From an uncultured Desulfovibrio sp. (GTDB lineage: Bacteria > Desulfobacterota > Desulfovibrionia > Desulfovibrionales > Desulfovibrionaceae), in the NCBI GenBank assembly GCA_949291675.1, contig CASEWR010000077.1, forward strand, positions 1 through 64,000: a stretch of DNA of 64,000 nt, in the 5' to 3' direction. Numbering within the stretch: the first letter of the stretch is position 1; each line of letters opens with the position of its first letter. A model generated the notes under the pieces. It saw only the letters and a list, made by a program, of their open reading frames with translations, was not told where the DNA came from and did not search any database. A program made the position numbers and the translations under genes. Positions 43,064 to 50,686 of the stretch are shown piece after piece.

Positions 43064-43272
43064 GTCAAACTCCGTAGAGACCTCCGCGCCTCCAGACAAA
43101 GGACGCGGACGCTGAATGTTGCGGAGCAGACAGGCTGATCCGCGTGTGTGTGAATGTGTATGCCTTTCTTCGGGGGAAGAGAAAAGCGATGTCCAGTGTT
43201 TGCACGACTTTGCCTGCGCTGGCAAGAAAATTCATGTAGGCCGCACTACATTTTTTGCCGGGACCAGCAGCA
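43064..43272 (-). other. leader/promoter region of the symporter unit
   Basis: Spacer between the nitroreductase terminator and the small membrane protein. A GT-repeat stretch (GCGTGTGTGTGAATGTG) lies near 43142-43158. No further gene is seen. Confidence 0.35.
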
Positions 43273-43341
43273 CAAAAAAAGCATCTGTTCCTTCCGGACA
43301 GGCATTTTTGAAAAAAATGGCCTGCCTGGATGAACAGATGC
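43273..43341 (-). terminator. rho-independent terminator of the reductase operon
   Basis: A long hairpin: GCATCTGTTC (43281-43290) pairs perfectly with GAACAGATGC (43332-43341), with further imperfect pairing inside. On the minus strand it is followed by TTTTTTT. Confidence 0.85.
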
Positions 43342-43396
43342 CTCCGGCTGTGTGTGCAGCGTGGTTTTTTGAAGAATGACGGTTCCTTAGAGGCAG

Positions 43397-43909
43397 CTAG
43401 AGCCAGCTGACTGTTTCAGTCAGAGGCTTGCGGGAGCTGTGGAGGGTGGCAGGTTCTGCACCTTCTGCGGCATAGCCGAGGTCCAGGATCATGAGAACGT
43501 CCTCTTTTTCGGGAAGCCCAAGGACCTCTGCGGCTTTGGCAGGATCGAAGAAGTTGATCCAGCAGCTGTCCACACCGGCATTGGCTGCAGCAAGAATCAT
43601 GTGCGTGGCAACGATGGTGGCATCTTCCACGCCGGAGTCGCGCTGTTCGCCGGGATAGGTGAAGACATTTGTTGTGTCGAAGGCCACCACAATGGCCGTG
43701 GGAGCGCCATAGCGGCAGGGCGTGATGGTATCGATCTTTGCCAGCCCTTCCGCAGACTGCACCACGTAGATGCGCTGCTCCTGGAAGTTCTTGGCAGTGG
43801 GGGCAAGGCGCTCTGCTTCCAGGATGGCGTTGAGGCTGTCAGCATCAACCTGGCGGGAAGAGAACTTCCTGCAGGACCAGCGTCTTGCGATAACTTCTGA
43901 AAAATCCAT
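43397..43909 (-). CDS. nitroreductase family protein
   Basis: A 170-residue FMN-dependent oxidoreductase. It has the N-terminal RRWSCRKFSSRQV and RLAPTAKNFQEQRIYVV (FMN and phosphate contacts), then ATHMILAAANAGVDSCWINF and a C-terminal SRKPLTETV, typical of the family. Of two adjacent ATGs, 43909 is better spaced from GGAG. It is the last gene of a minus-strand unit with two aldo/keto reductases and a Dabb protein. The substrate is unknown. Confidence 0.9.
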   Translation of the reverse strand: MDFSEVIARRWSCRKFSSRQVDADSLNAILEAERLAPTAKNFQEQRIYVVQSAEGLAKIDTITPCRYGAPTAIVVAFDTTNVFTYPGEQRDSGVEDATIVATHMILAAANAGVDSCWINFFDPAKAAEVLGLPEKEDVLMILDLGYAAEGAEPATLHSSRKPLTETVSWL

Positions 43910-43973
43910 CATATTCTCCAGAAGGACTCCCTGCCGATCTGTCTGTGTGACTGGGGCAGGGAGCCCGATATGC

Positions 43974-44282
43974 TCAGTTTTCGGGAACCTCGATTTGCGC
44001 GCTGACAAAGCTTGTGCGATCGAAATAGAGCGTTCCGGTCTTGTTGATGTAGTCCGCATGATAGGGATGGGTCATGTAGAGATCAAAATCAGCCTTGGTG
44101 GCAAAGTCCACAGTCATGACAATTTGTCCTGTCTGTCCGACCCAGCCTGTGCTGAAGCCGATCTGCAGATCCAGAATTCCCGGGATCTTGTCCTTCATGG
44201 CCTGCATATCGAGCAGCTCCTGCCGGCGAACGTCCTCACTGACGTCTGCCTTGAAGGTGCCGATGAAGATGTGGCGGATCAT
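43974..44282 (-). CDS. Dabb (stress-responsive alpha/beta barrel) domain protein
   Basis: A 102-residue protein of the Dabb ferredoxin-like fold: IRHIFIGTFKADVSE, then IPGILDLQIGFSTG and YMTHPYHADYI, which match the family core. Function unclear; members often sit with oxidoreductases. AGGAG precedes the start. Confidence 0.88.
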   Translation of the reverse strand: MIRHIFIGTFKADVSEDVRRQELLDMQAMKDKIPGILDLQIGFSTGWVGQTGQIVMTVDFATKADFDLYMTHPYHADYINKTGTLYFDRTSFVSAQIEVPEN

Positions 44283-44312
44283 GCTCGTCTCCTGTTTTCT
44301 CCTGGTCTGGGG

Positions 44313-45173
44313 CTAGTCGTGCACCTTGTAGTTGGCAAGCAGCATCTCGGCCATACCCGGGGTCTCGGGATTGTGTGTGCCCCTGCCTGTGTCGAGGCCG
44401 CGAAGCTGTTCCATCTCCCCGGCAGTCAGTTCAAAGTTGAAGATATCGAGATTACTGGCAATTCTTGACGGGTTCGTGGACTTGGGCAGGATGACGACCC
44501 CCTCCTGCACTTCAAAGCGCAGGACAATCTGGCCGGCATTCTTGTGATACTTTTCTGCCAGGGCTGTAATGAGTGGATTCTTCAGCAGTTGTGCATTGCC
44601 GTGCCCAAGGGGAAACCAGGCCTCCAGGACGACCTTATCCTTTGCCAGCAACTCACGCAGCTCGCGCTGCTGGAAGAAGGGGTTGAACTCCACCTGATTG
44701 ACGGCAGGCACTGTGTCGAACTGGGGCACAAAGCTTTTCCAGATGTTCGGGGTCATGTTGCTGACACCGAGAGACTTCAGCTTGCCTGCTGTGCGGGCCT
44801 CTTCCATGGCCCTCCAGGCACCCGGCACATCGCCGTAGGGCTGATGGATGAGGTAGAGGTCAATGTAGTCCAGACCAAGCTTTTCCAGGGAGGCATCAAT
44901 GCCCTTGCGGGCAGCTTCAAGGCCGTGGTCCTGCAGCCACAGCTTGCTGGTCACGAAGATCTCCTCTCTGGGAATGCCGCTGTCTTTCACAGCTCTGCCC
45001 ACTTCTTCCTCGTTGAAGTAGGCAGCAGCCGTATCAATGTGACGGTAGCCTGCACGCAGGGCTTCTGTGACAGCGGCATAGGTGGAGCCGTCATTGGGCA
45101 CCATGAAGACGCCGAAGCCGATGGCAGGGATAGTATTGCCGTCGTTGAGAAGAATGGAAGTTGCGCTGGCCAT
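44313..45173 (-). CDS. aldo/keto reductase (DkgA-like)
   Basis: An NADPH-dependent carbonyl reductase, 286 residues. It has the TIM-barrel AKR motifs IGFGVFMVPND and GYRHIDTAAAYFNEEEVGRA (catalytic Asp and Tyr), VTSKLWLQDHG (Lys), DLYLIHQPYGD (His), LGVSNMTP, and ILPKSTNPSRIASN for the NADP phosphate. It lies 69 bases after the other reductase. The physiological substrate is not evident. Confidence 0.92.
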   Translation of the reverse strand: MASATSILLNDGNTIPAIGFGVFMVPNDGSTYAAVTEALRAGYRHIDTAAAYFNEEEVGRAVKDSGIPREEIFVTSKLWLQDHGLEAARKGIDASLEKLGLDYIDLYLIHQPYGDVPGAWRAMEEARTAGKLKSLGVSNMTPNIWKSFVPQFDTVPAVNQVEFNPFFQQRELRELLAKDKVVLEAWFPLGHGNAQLLKNPLITALAEKYHKNAGQIVLRFEVQEGVVILPKSTNPSRIASNLDIFNFELTAGEMEQLRGLDTGRGTHNPETPGMAEMLLANYKVHD

Positions 45174-45242
45174 CTGTTTCTCATGATATCTGTGCGAAAC
45201 GAGTGTGCGTTGTGGACGAGCTTTTTTGCCTGACGCAGCCAG

Positions 45243-46241
45243 CTACTTTGCCCAGGCCTTTTCTGCCTCGCCGAAGACTGCGAGGTCCAGGCCGTCAAGC
45301 AGGGTGTCGATGCGGGCCACTTCCTCCTGGCTGAGGAGGATGTCTGCAGCTGCGGCATTCTCGGCAATGCGCTTGCTCTTGCTTGTGCCGGGAATGGGCA
45401 CAATCCAGGGCTTCTTGCAGAGCATCCAGGCAAGGGAGAGCTGGGCAGGAGTGGCGTTCTTTTCCCGGGCCATGGTGCGCAGGGTGTTGATGAGCGCCAT
45501 GCTTTTTTTCATGTTCTCTGCTGTGTACTGCGGCATGCGGCTGCGGTAGTCCAGCTCCTTGTCGTACTGATCTGTTGTGGCTGTCTGCACTGCAGAGAGG
45601 AAGCCGTTGGCCAGGGGAGAATAGGCCACAAGTGCGATATTGCACTCTTCCAGCATGGGGAACATGGACTCGTGCCAGCGTGCCATCATGGAGTAGCGCA
45701 TCTGCACGGCTGCCACCTTGCACTCGGCATTGGCCCTGCGGATGTAGTCCGCTGTGGCATTGGAGATGGCCCAGCTGCGGATCTTGCCCTCGCGGATGAA
45801 GGTGCTCATGGTCTGGGCCACTTCTTCAGGCTCCCTGGCCGGGTCAGGCTTGTGCTGGTAGTACAGGTCAATGGTGTCCACGCCAAGGCGTTTGAGGCTG
45901 CCTTCCAGAGAGCTGCGCAGGGACTGCGGAGATGCATCCGGCACGACCTCATAATTGTCGCCCCAGCTGATGCCGCCCTTGGTGGCAATGACCACCTTGT
46001 CGCGCACAGGACGCAGGGCTGCGCCGACAATGTCCTCGTTGACTGCCACAGAGCCGTCTGCATATCTGCCGGTATAGACCTCGGCAGTGTCAAAGAAGGT
46101 GTGGCCGTGCTCAAAGGCCTCCTGAATGCGCCTGATGCCGTCTTTGCGTTCCAGAGCAACGCCGTAGGCATGGGACAGGCCCATGCATCCGAAACCGATG
46201 GCGGAAACTGTCAGCTGGCCGCCGAGAGAGCGGGTTTGCAT
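45243..46241 (-). CDS. aldo/keto reductase
   Basis: A 332-residue AKR of a different branch: IGFGCMGLSHAYG, FFDTAEVYTG (Asp, Tyr), ATKGGISW (Lys), DLYYQHKPDP (His), AISNATADYI, and IPGTSKSKRIAENAAAAD at the cofactor site. AGAGGAG precedes ATG 46241. First gene of the unit, divergent from the AraC regulator. Confidence 0.92.
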   Translation of the reverse strand: MQTRSLGGQLTVSAIGFGCMGLSHAYGVALERKDGIRRIQEAFEHGHTFFDTAEVYTGRYADGSVAVNEDIVGAALRPVRDKVVIATKGGISWGDNYEVVPDASPQSLRSSLEGSLKRLGVDTIDLYYQHKPDPAREPEEVAQTMSTFIREGKIRSWAISNATADYIRRANAECKVAAVQMRYSMMARWHESMFPMLEECNIALVAYSPLANGFLSAVQTATTDQYDKELDYRSRMPQYTAENMKKSMALINTLRTMAREKNATPAQLSLAWMLCKKPWIVPIPGTSKSKRIAENAAAADILLSQEEVARIDTLLDGLDLAVFGEAEKAWAK

Positions 46242-46570
46242 GGAAGTACTCCTCTTGTATGCTTGATTGTGCATGATTGTGCTTGATGTGCGGTGCAGTC
46301 TTCTGCCCCGGCAGTCCTGCCGAAGCCGTGTCTGTGACGTTGTGGCTGCTTCCCAGTCCGGGAAAGCTCACAGGTCAGAGAGTAGCCATGCACATGCCTG
46401 AAGAGGAGACCTATTTCTGCCTCTGTTTTGCTCAATTCTCTCTCCATACTGACGAAACAGGCAGTTTCTGGCATAGAGGACGCAACAGGAACACGGCATG
46501 CTTCCCCTTTTCCGAACACGCCTGCCCCTGCACAGGAATACTGCTTCAAACCTTGTCATCAGAGGGAACT
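46242..46570. promoter_or_regulatory. divergent promoter region between aldo/keto reductase and AraC genes
   Basis: A 329-base spacer that must hold both promoters. No clear operator could be identified by eye. No intact gene. Confidence 0.35.
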
Positions 46571-47521
46571 ATGACTGAGCTTGAACGTGTGGACATCACA
46601 AGAAGCCTGACCTTGCTGGCAGACCTTGTCTTGCACAATACTGCTTCTGGCGAAGGAAGTCCTGGTGAAGGAAGTACCACTGCAGCCATCAGAGGCCTGG
46701 CCTTTCATCACTTCACCAGCCCTGGCGATCCCATGCCGCACTTCATGCAGCCTGTGCTCATTGTGGTTGCCCAGGGACGGAAGGTGGTGCATATCAGTGG
46801 CAGAGACTATGCGTTCGCAGGCAATACCTGTTTTGTCACTGGTGTGAACATGCCGGTCACAAGCTGTGTGCTGGAAGCCAGCGAGGACCAGCCCTATCTG
46901 GCCATGTCCCTGTATCTGGACATGGAACTGCTGGCAGAGCTCGCTGTGCGCACCCCGCCACAGGGAGCACAGGCCGAATGTCCCTGCGGGGCCATGATTC
47001 AGGAGATGGGCCCTGAGCTTCTGGACGCCTTTGTGCGCCTGGCAGCGCTCACGACCAGGCCTGACGAGATTCCTGTCATGGGCGAGATTGTGCTGCGCGA
47101 GATCCACTACCGCCTGCTCAAAAGCCCCATTGGCGCCCTCTTGCGCACCTTCAACGCCTTCGGAAGCCAGGGCCATCAGATTAGCCGGGCCATACACTGG
47201 CTTGAGGAGCACTACAAGGAGTCTTTGAGCGTGGAAGAGCTGGCAGCTCGTGCCAGCATGGCTCCCTCCACCTTCCACAGGTACTTCAAGAAAGTAACGA
47301 CCGTGAGTCCCCTGCAGTACCAGAAGCGGCTGCGCCTCGATAAGGCGCATCATCTCATGATGTCAGGCCAGTGCGACGTGACCCAGGCTGCCTATGCCGT
47401 GGGCTATGAGAGCGTCTCCCAGTTTGTCCGCGAGTACAAGCGCCTCTACGGCGAAGCGCCGCGCAGGAATGTCCTGGCCCTGCAGGCCGCAGGCAGACAG
47501 GAATCTGCCAGCTTTGCGTAG
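46571..47521 (+). CDS. AraC family transcriptional regulator
   Basis: A 316-residue regulator with an N-terminal cupin-like sensing domain (AraC_N type: PVLIVVAQGRKVVHISGRDY). The C-terminal double helix-turn-helix begins IHWLEEHYKESLSVEELAAR, followed by MAPSTFHRYFKKVTTVSPLQ and AAYAVGYESVSQFVREYKRL. AGAGGGA precedes ATG 46571. It is divergent from the aldo/keto reductase operon, which it probably regulates. Its last nine codons are one end of a direct repeat. Confidence 0.93.
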   Translation: MTELERVDITRSLTLLADLVLHNTASGEGSPGEGSTTAAIRGLAFHHFTSPGDPMPHFMQPVLIVVAQGRKVVHISGRDYAFAGNTCFVTGVNMPVTSCVLEASEDQPYLAMSLYLDMELLAELAVRTPPQGAQAECPCGAMIQEMGPELLDAFVRLAALTTRPDEIPVMGEIVLREIHYRLLKSPIGALLRTFNAFGSQGHQISRAIHWLEEHYKESLSVEELAARASMAPSTFHRYFKKVTTVSPLQYQKRLRLDKAHHLMMSGQCDVTQAAYAVGYESVSQFVREYKRLYGEAPRRNVLALQAAGRQESASFA

Positions 47522-47596
47522 AAGCTGTCAGAACGTGAGAACAAACGGCCGCTGCCTCAAAGCCTGAACCAGAGAGGAAGCAGGCCGGGGCAGCGG
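47494..47596 (+). repeat. left copy of a two-block direct repeat at the AraC gene 3' end, including its terminator hairpin
   Basis: Block 1 (47494-47521) covers the last codons and stop of the AraC gene; block 2 (47549-47578) lies in its trailer. Both recur at 49180-49207 and 49239-49268 with one difference each. The trailer forms CCGCTGCC / GGCAGCGG (47549-47556 and 47589-47596), a possible terminator stem. Confidence 0.8.
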
Positions 47597-47712
47597 CAAA
47601 AGAGGTGTCTGCCGTCAGACCCTGCAGTGAGCGTCTGAGCCGTCCCAGGTGGTCAGAATGAGAGTCAGACGTGCTTTTCTGGTCCGGCAACAATGTTTGC
47701 AAGGAGAGAGCT

Positions 47713-49173
47713 ATGAGATTTTCCGTCCCTGAGTTGCAGGAAGCACTGATGACAGCAACTGAGGACCTGCCTATCGCTGCGGAATGCGACGATCTGCCGA
47801 CGCCAGCCAGGGTCTTCATGCCGGCTTCACAGCGTCGGGCGCTGCGTTTGCACACCCTGCTGGTCACTGGCGCACGCGGGGTTGGCAAAACCTTTTTGAC
47901 GCGTGCCCTGGAACAGGAAAGCGTCCGCTCAATGCTGAAAGAGGAGCTTCCTGAACTTGCCAGTGTTCGGGTCATCATCGGGCACACGGACAAAGAAAAG
48001 CCCGGGAGCTACCCAGACCCGGAGCAGTTTTCCTCTCTGCTCACAAGATACGATGCCCTTGATATCTGGCGGGCTGTCTGGTGGCGGGCTCTTGCTGCCC
48101 AGCCGGAAGCTGCCTTGCTGTGTCCCTTTGTTTCCCGGTCATGGGAAGAGGATGTCGCAGCAGTGGCACAGGCACCCGAAGCTGCAGACAGGTTTTTTGC
48201 TGAGGCCAACAGGGCGCTTGCAGCAGCCGGAACGCGTCTTCTGGTGCTGTTTGACGCCCTGGATCGCGCCGCCGAGACGTGGGAGGAGCGTGACACCCTG
48301 ACTGCGGCCCTGTTGCGGACGATAGTGCAGTTCTCCGGCTGTTCCCACATCACAGGCAAGATCTTCCTGCGGGAAGACCATTGTAGCCGGCTTTCTTTCT
48401 CCTTTCCCGGTGCTTCCAGGCTGCTTTCCACGCAGGTACGGCTCTCCTGGACGCGGGCAGAACTCCATGGCCTGTTCTGGCAGTGCCTCTGTAATGCTGT
48501 CAATGGCGCAGGTGAGGTGCTGCGTGACGTGTTTGCTCAACGCCTGCCGGGCGCCCTTGTGCAAAAAGATGGTTGCTGGCTTTTCGACAGGACGGTCGAA
48601 TTGGATGACGACAGGCTCCGCCGGGCTTTTCATGCCCTGACTGGTCCCAGTATGGGGAAGCACAACCGGCGCGGTGTCCCCTACATCTGGACGGTCGGAC
48701 ATCTTGCCGACACCCGGCAGCAGACGACTCCCCGTTCCTTTCTGGCTGCCTTGCGCCATGCCTGCGTTGACGCACGAGAACAGCACCCCGATGCTGAGTT
48801 TGCCATTCCCCCTGAGAGCATCGCAGCCGGCGTACGGGTCGCCATGAAGAACCGCGTCAAAGAAATGCAGAAAGACCTTCCCTGGGCTGAAGACTTGCTC
48901 AGGTGTCTTGATGGTGTGATGCTTCCCTGCTCCTTTACGGAAGTGCAAACACTGTGGCACGGAAGGTTCCCGCAGGGGCCGGAAGAGCTGGTCATCAGGT
49001 ATCCTGGACAAACGCCACCGGACTTTGCGTCACAGCGATGGCAGGATGTACGAGAGCTGCTTGAACGGCAGGGCTTCTGCATGACTCTGCATGACGGACG
49101 TTTCAATATGCCGGACATCTACCGCATCCCCTTCCGCCTTGGTCGCAGGGGCGGCGTCAAGCCCGCAGCCTGA
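47713..49173 (+). CDS. P-loop NTPase of unknown function
   Basis: A 486-residue protein. Walker A is VTGARGVGKTFLTRA near residue 58 and a Walker B-like strand is TRLLVLFDALDRA. The middle section with RLSWTRAELHGLFWQCL resembles STAND-like or AAA sensor ATPases. I cannot name the family. AAGGAGAG precedes ATG 47713. No partner gene is attached, although such ATPases usually act with an effector. Direct repeats on both sides indicate insertion behind the AraC gene. A defence or mobile-element role is possible but unproven. Confidence 0.65.
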   Translation: MRFSVPELQEALMTATEDLPIAAECDDLPTPARVFMPASQRRALRLHTLLVTGARGVGKTFLTRALEQESVRSMLKEELPELASVRVIIGHTDKEKPGSYPDPEQFSSLLTRYDALDIWRAVWWRALAAQPEAALLCPFVSRSWEEDVAAVAQAPEAADRFFAEANRALAAAGTRLLVLFDALDRAAETWEERDTLTAALLRTIVQFSGCSHITGKIFLREDHCSRLSFSFPGASRLLSTQVRLSWTRAELHGLFWQCLCNAVNGAGEVLRDVFAQRLPGALVQKDGCWLFDRTVELDDDRLRRAFHALTGPSMGKHNRRGVPYIWTVGHLADTRQQTTPRSFLAALRHACVDAREQHPDAEFAIPPESIAAGVRVAMKNRVKEMQKDLPWAEDLLRCLDGVMLPCSFTEVQTLWHGRFPQGPEELVIRYPGQTPPDFASQRWQDVRELLERQGFCMTLHDGRFNMPDIYRIPFRLGRRGGVKPAA

Positions 49174-49179
49174 CCCGGA

Positions 49180-49285
49180 CAGACAGGAATCTGCCAGCTT
49201 TGCCTAGTGTCGTCAGACCCCAGGAAGCACAAGAATGACCGCTGCCTCAAAGCCTGAATCAGAGAGGAGCGGACAGGGGCGGCAG
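49180..49285 (+). repeat. right copy of the two-block direct repeat
   Basis: Counterpart of 47494-47596, starting six bases after the NTPase stop. Block 1 at 49180-49207 keeps the sequence of the AraC gene end including TAG; block 2 at 49239-49268. Confidence 0.8.
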
Positions 49286-49530
49286 TCGCTTGCTGCCATA
49301 AGGAGTGGGGCGGACAGGGACTCCTGGTGCTCAGGGCGCTGGATACTGGCATTCTGGTGAGCAGGAGAAAAGTCATCAGGCACGAGACAGGCGGAAGCAG
49401 GACAGCCTTGCGACAGGACACTGGTTCTTCTCTGGCAAAAACAGCACAGACGGGCTACTCTGCAGAAAGTTCCGGTCTGCCACGTGCAGGCCGGGGCGTG
49501 AGGGCAACAAACACAGTGCAGAGGAAGATC
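49286..49530 (+). other. spacer before trmO
   Basis: No supported gene. GAGGAAG lies just before the trmO start. Confidence 0.35.
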
Positions 49531-50010
49531 ATGTCCGAGAGCTTTGTCTATCATCCCATTGGCATCATCCACAGCCCGCACACAGACCCTGCCCATGGTC
49601 CTGTGCAGCCCTGCTATGCCGAAGGCTGTACAGGAACAGTGGAAGTCTGGCCCGAGTACGAGCAGGGTTTGCTCGACCTGGAGGGCTTTTCCCATATCAT
49701 GCTGCTCTATCACTGCCACAGGGCGAAGCCCTGCCCCATGCTGGTGAAACCCTTCCTGCAGAACAAGGAGCACGGCCTCTTTTCCACCCGCATGCCTGGC
49801 AGACCCAACCCAATAGGCATCAGCATCGTGCCCCTGCTTTCCAGGGAGGGAAACATTCTTCATGTCGGCAACATCGACGTCCTGGACGGCACACCGCTGC
49901 TCGACATCAAGCCCTGTTCGCGCCGCTTTGATGGCATTGCGACGACCAGAAACGGCTGGCAGGACGAGGTGGACGACACAACCGCTGAGCGCCTTGGGCG
50001 CCGCTCCTGA
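49531..50010 (+). CDS. TrmO-family tRNA methyltransferase (UPF0066)
   Basis: A 159-residue protein of the TsaA/TrmO family, a beta-barrel SAM enzyme that N6-methylates t6A37 in some tRNAs (family knowledge). Motifs: PIGIIHSPHTDP at the start, then GFSHIMLLYHCHR, FSTRMPGRPNPIGIS, and NIDVLDGTPLLDIKP. It is shorter than E. coli TrmO and lacks the C-terminal extension, so the exact substrate is less sure. Confidence 0.85.
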   Translation: MSESFVYHPIGIIHSPHTDPAHGPVQPCYAEGCTGTVEVWPEYEQGLLDLEGFSHIMLLYHCHRAKPCPMLVKPFLQNKEHGLFSTRMPGRPNPIGISIVPLLSREGNILHVGNIDVLDGTPLLDIKPCSRRFDGIATTRNGWQDEVDDTTAERLGRRS

Positions 50011-50091
50011 CTCTTGCCCGGGGCTGGACCTGTATGTGCAGTCGAAGGGTCTGCCTGAGCTTATGTAGCTAGGTGGCAAAAAAATGAAAAT

Positions 50092-50133
50092 GCCCGCAAA
50101 CCGGCCTCACTCGGGGATTTGCGGGCGATTTTT
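50092..50133. terminator. bidirectional terminator between trmO and mutT
   Basis: Perfect nine-base stem GCCCGCAAA / TTTGCGGGC (50092-50100 and 50118-50126) with GATTTTT after it and an A-run before it. It serves the two convergent genes. Confidence 0.85.
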
Positions 50134-50269
50134 GAGCCTTTCAGGTGCGAAATGCTGGTGCAGTGGTTTCAGGGACGTACAGAAAGTGACACAGTTGCTG
50201 ACACAGCCCCTCAAAAAAAGCAGCAGGCGACAGACATGTGTCTGCCGCCCCCTCTCTTTGTCAGTCTGC

Positions 50270-50686
50270 TCAGGCAGAGGGCTGGTCTTTGCGCGCTTCT
50301 TTCAGCACTTCCTTCAGCTTTTCCACTGCAGCCACGTCTGCAGGCAGCCAGTCCACCTCGTCCAGCTCTTCAGGCTTCAGCCAGCGGGCAGCCTCATGCT
50401 CCAGAAGGTGCACTTCACCGCTGCGCAGGCTGGCTAAGAAGCAGTGCATGGTAATGTGGAAGGTCGGGTAGTCATAGTCTACCACAGTCACCAGGCGTTC
50501 AGGCACTATCTCCACGCCGAGCTCTTCCCTGATCTCGCGCACAATGGCCTCTGCAGGGGATTCCCCGGCCTCGACCTTGCCGCCGGGAAACTCCCAGCCA
50601 TCCTTGAAATCACCATAGCCGCGCTGGGTGGCCAGGATGCGTCCCTCGTGCTGCAGCATGGCAGCAGAGACAACGATATGTTTCAT
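50270..50686 (-). CDS. NUDIX hydrolase, MutT-like (8-oxo-dGTP diphosphatase type)
   Basis: A 138-residue NUDIX enzyme. The Nudix box is GGKVEAGESPAEAIVREIRE, followed by ELGVEI. The start VVSAAMLQHEGRILATQRG and the C-terminal WLPAD match the MutT branch. Its ATG overlaps the helicase stop (ATGA at 50683-50686), so it is translated with the helicase. It may clean oxidised nucleotides, or act with the helicase in an accessory system. Confidence 0.9.
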   Translation of the reverse strand: MKHIVVSAAMLQHEGRILATQRGYGDFKDGWEFPGGKVEAGESPAEAIVREIREELGVEIVPERLVTVVDYDYPTFHITMHCFLASLRSGEVHLLEHEAARWLKPEELDEVDWLPADVAAVEKLKEVLKEARKDQPSA

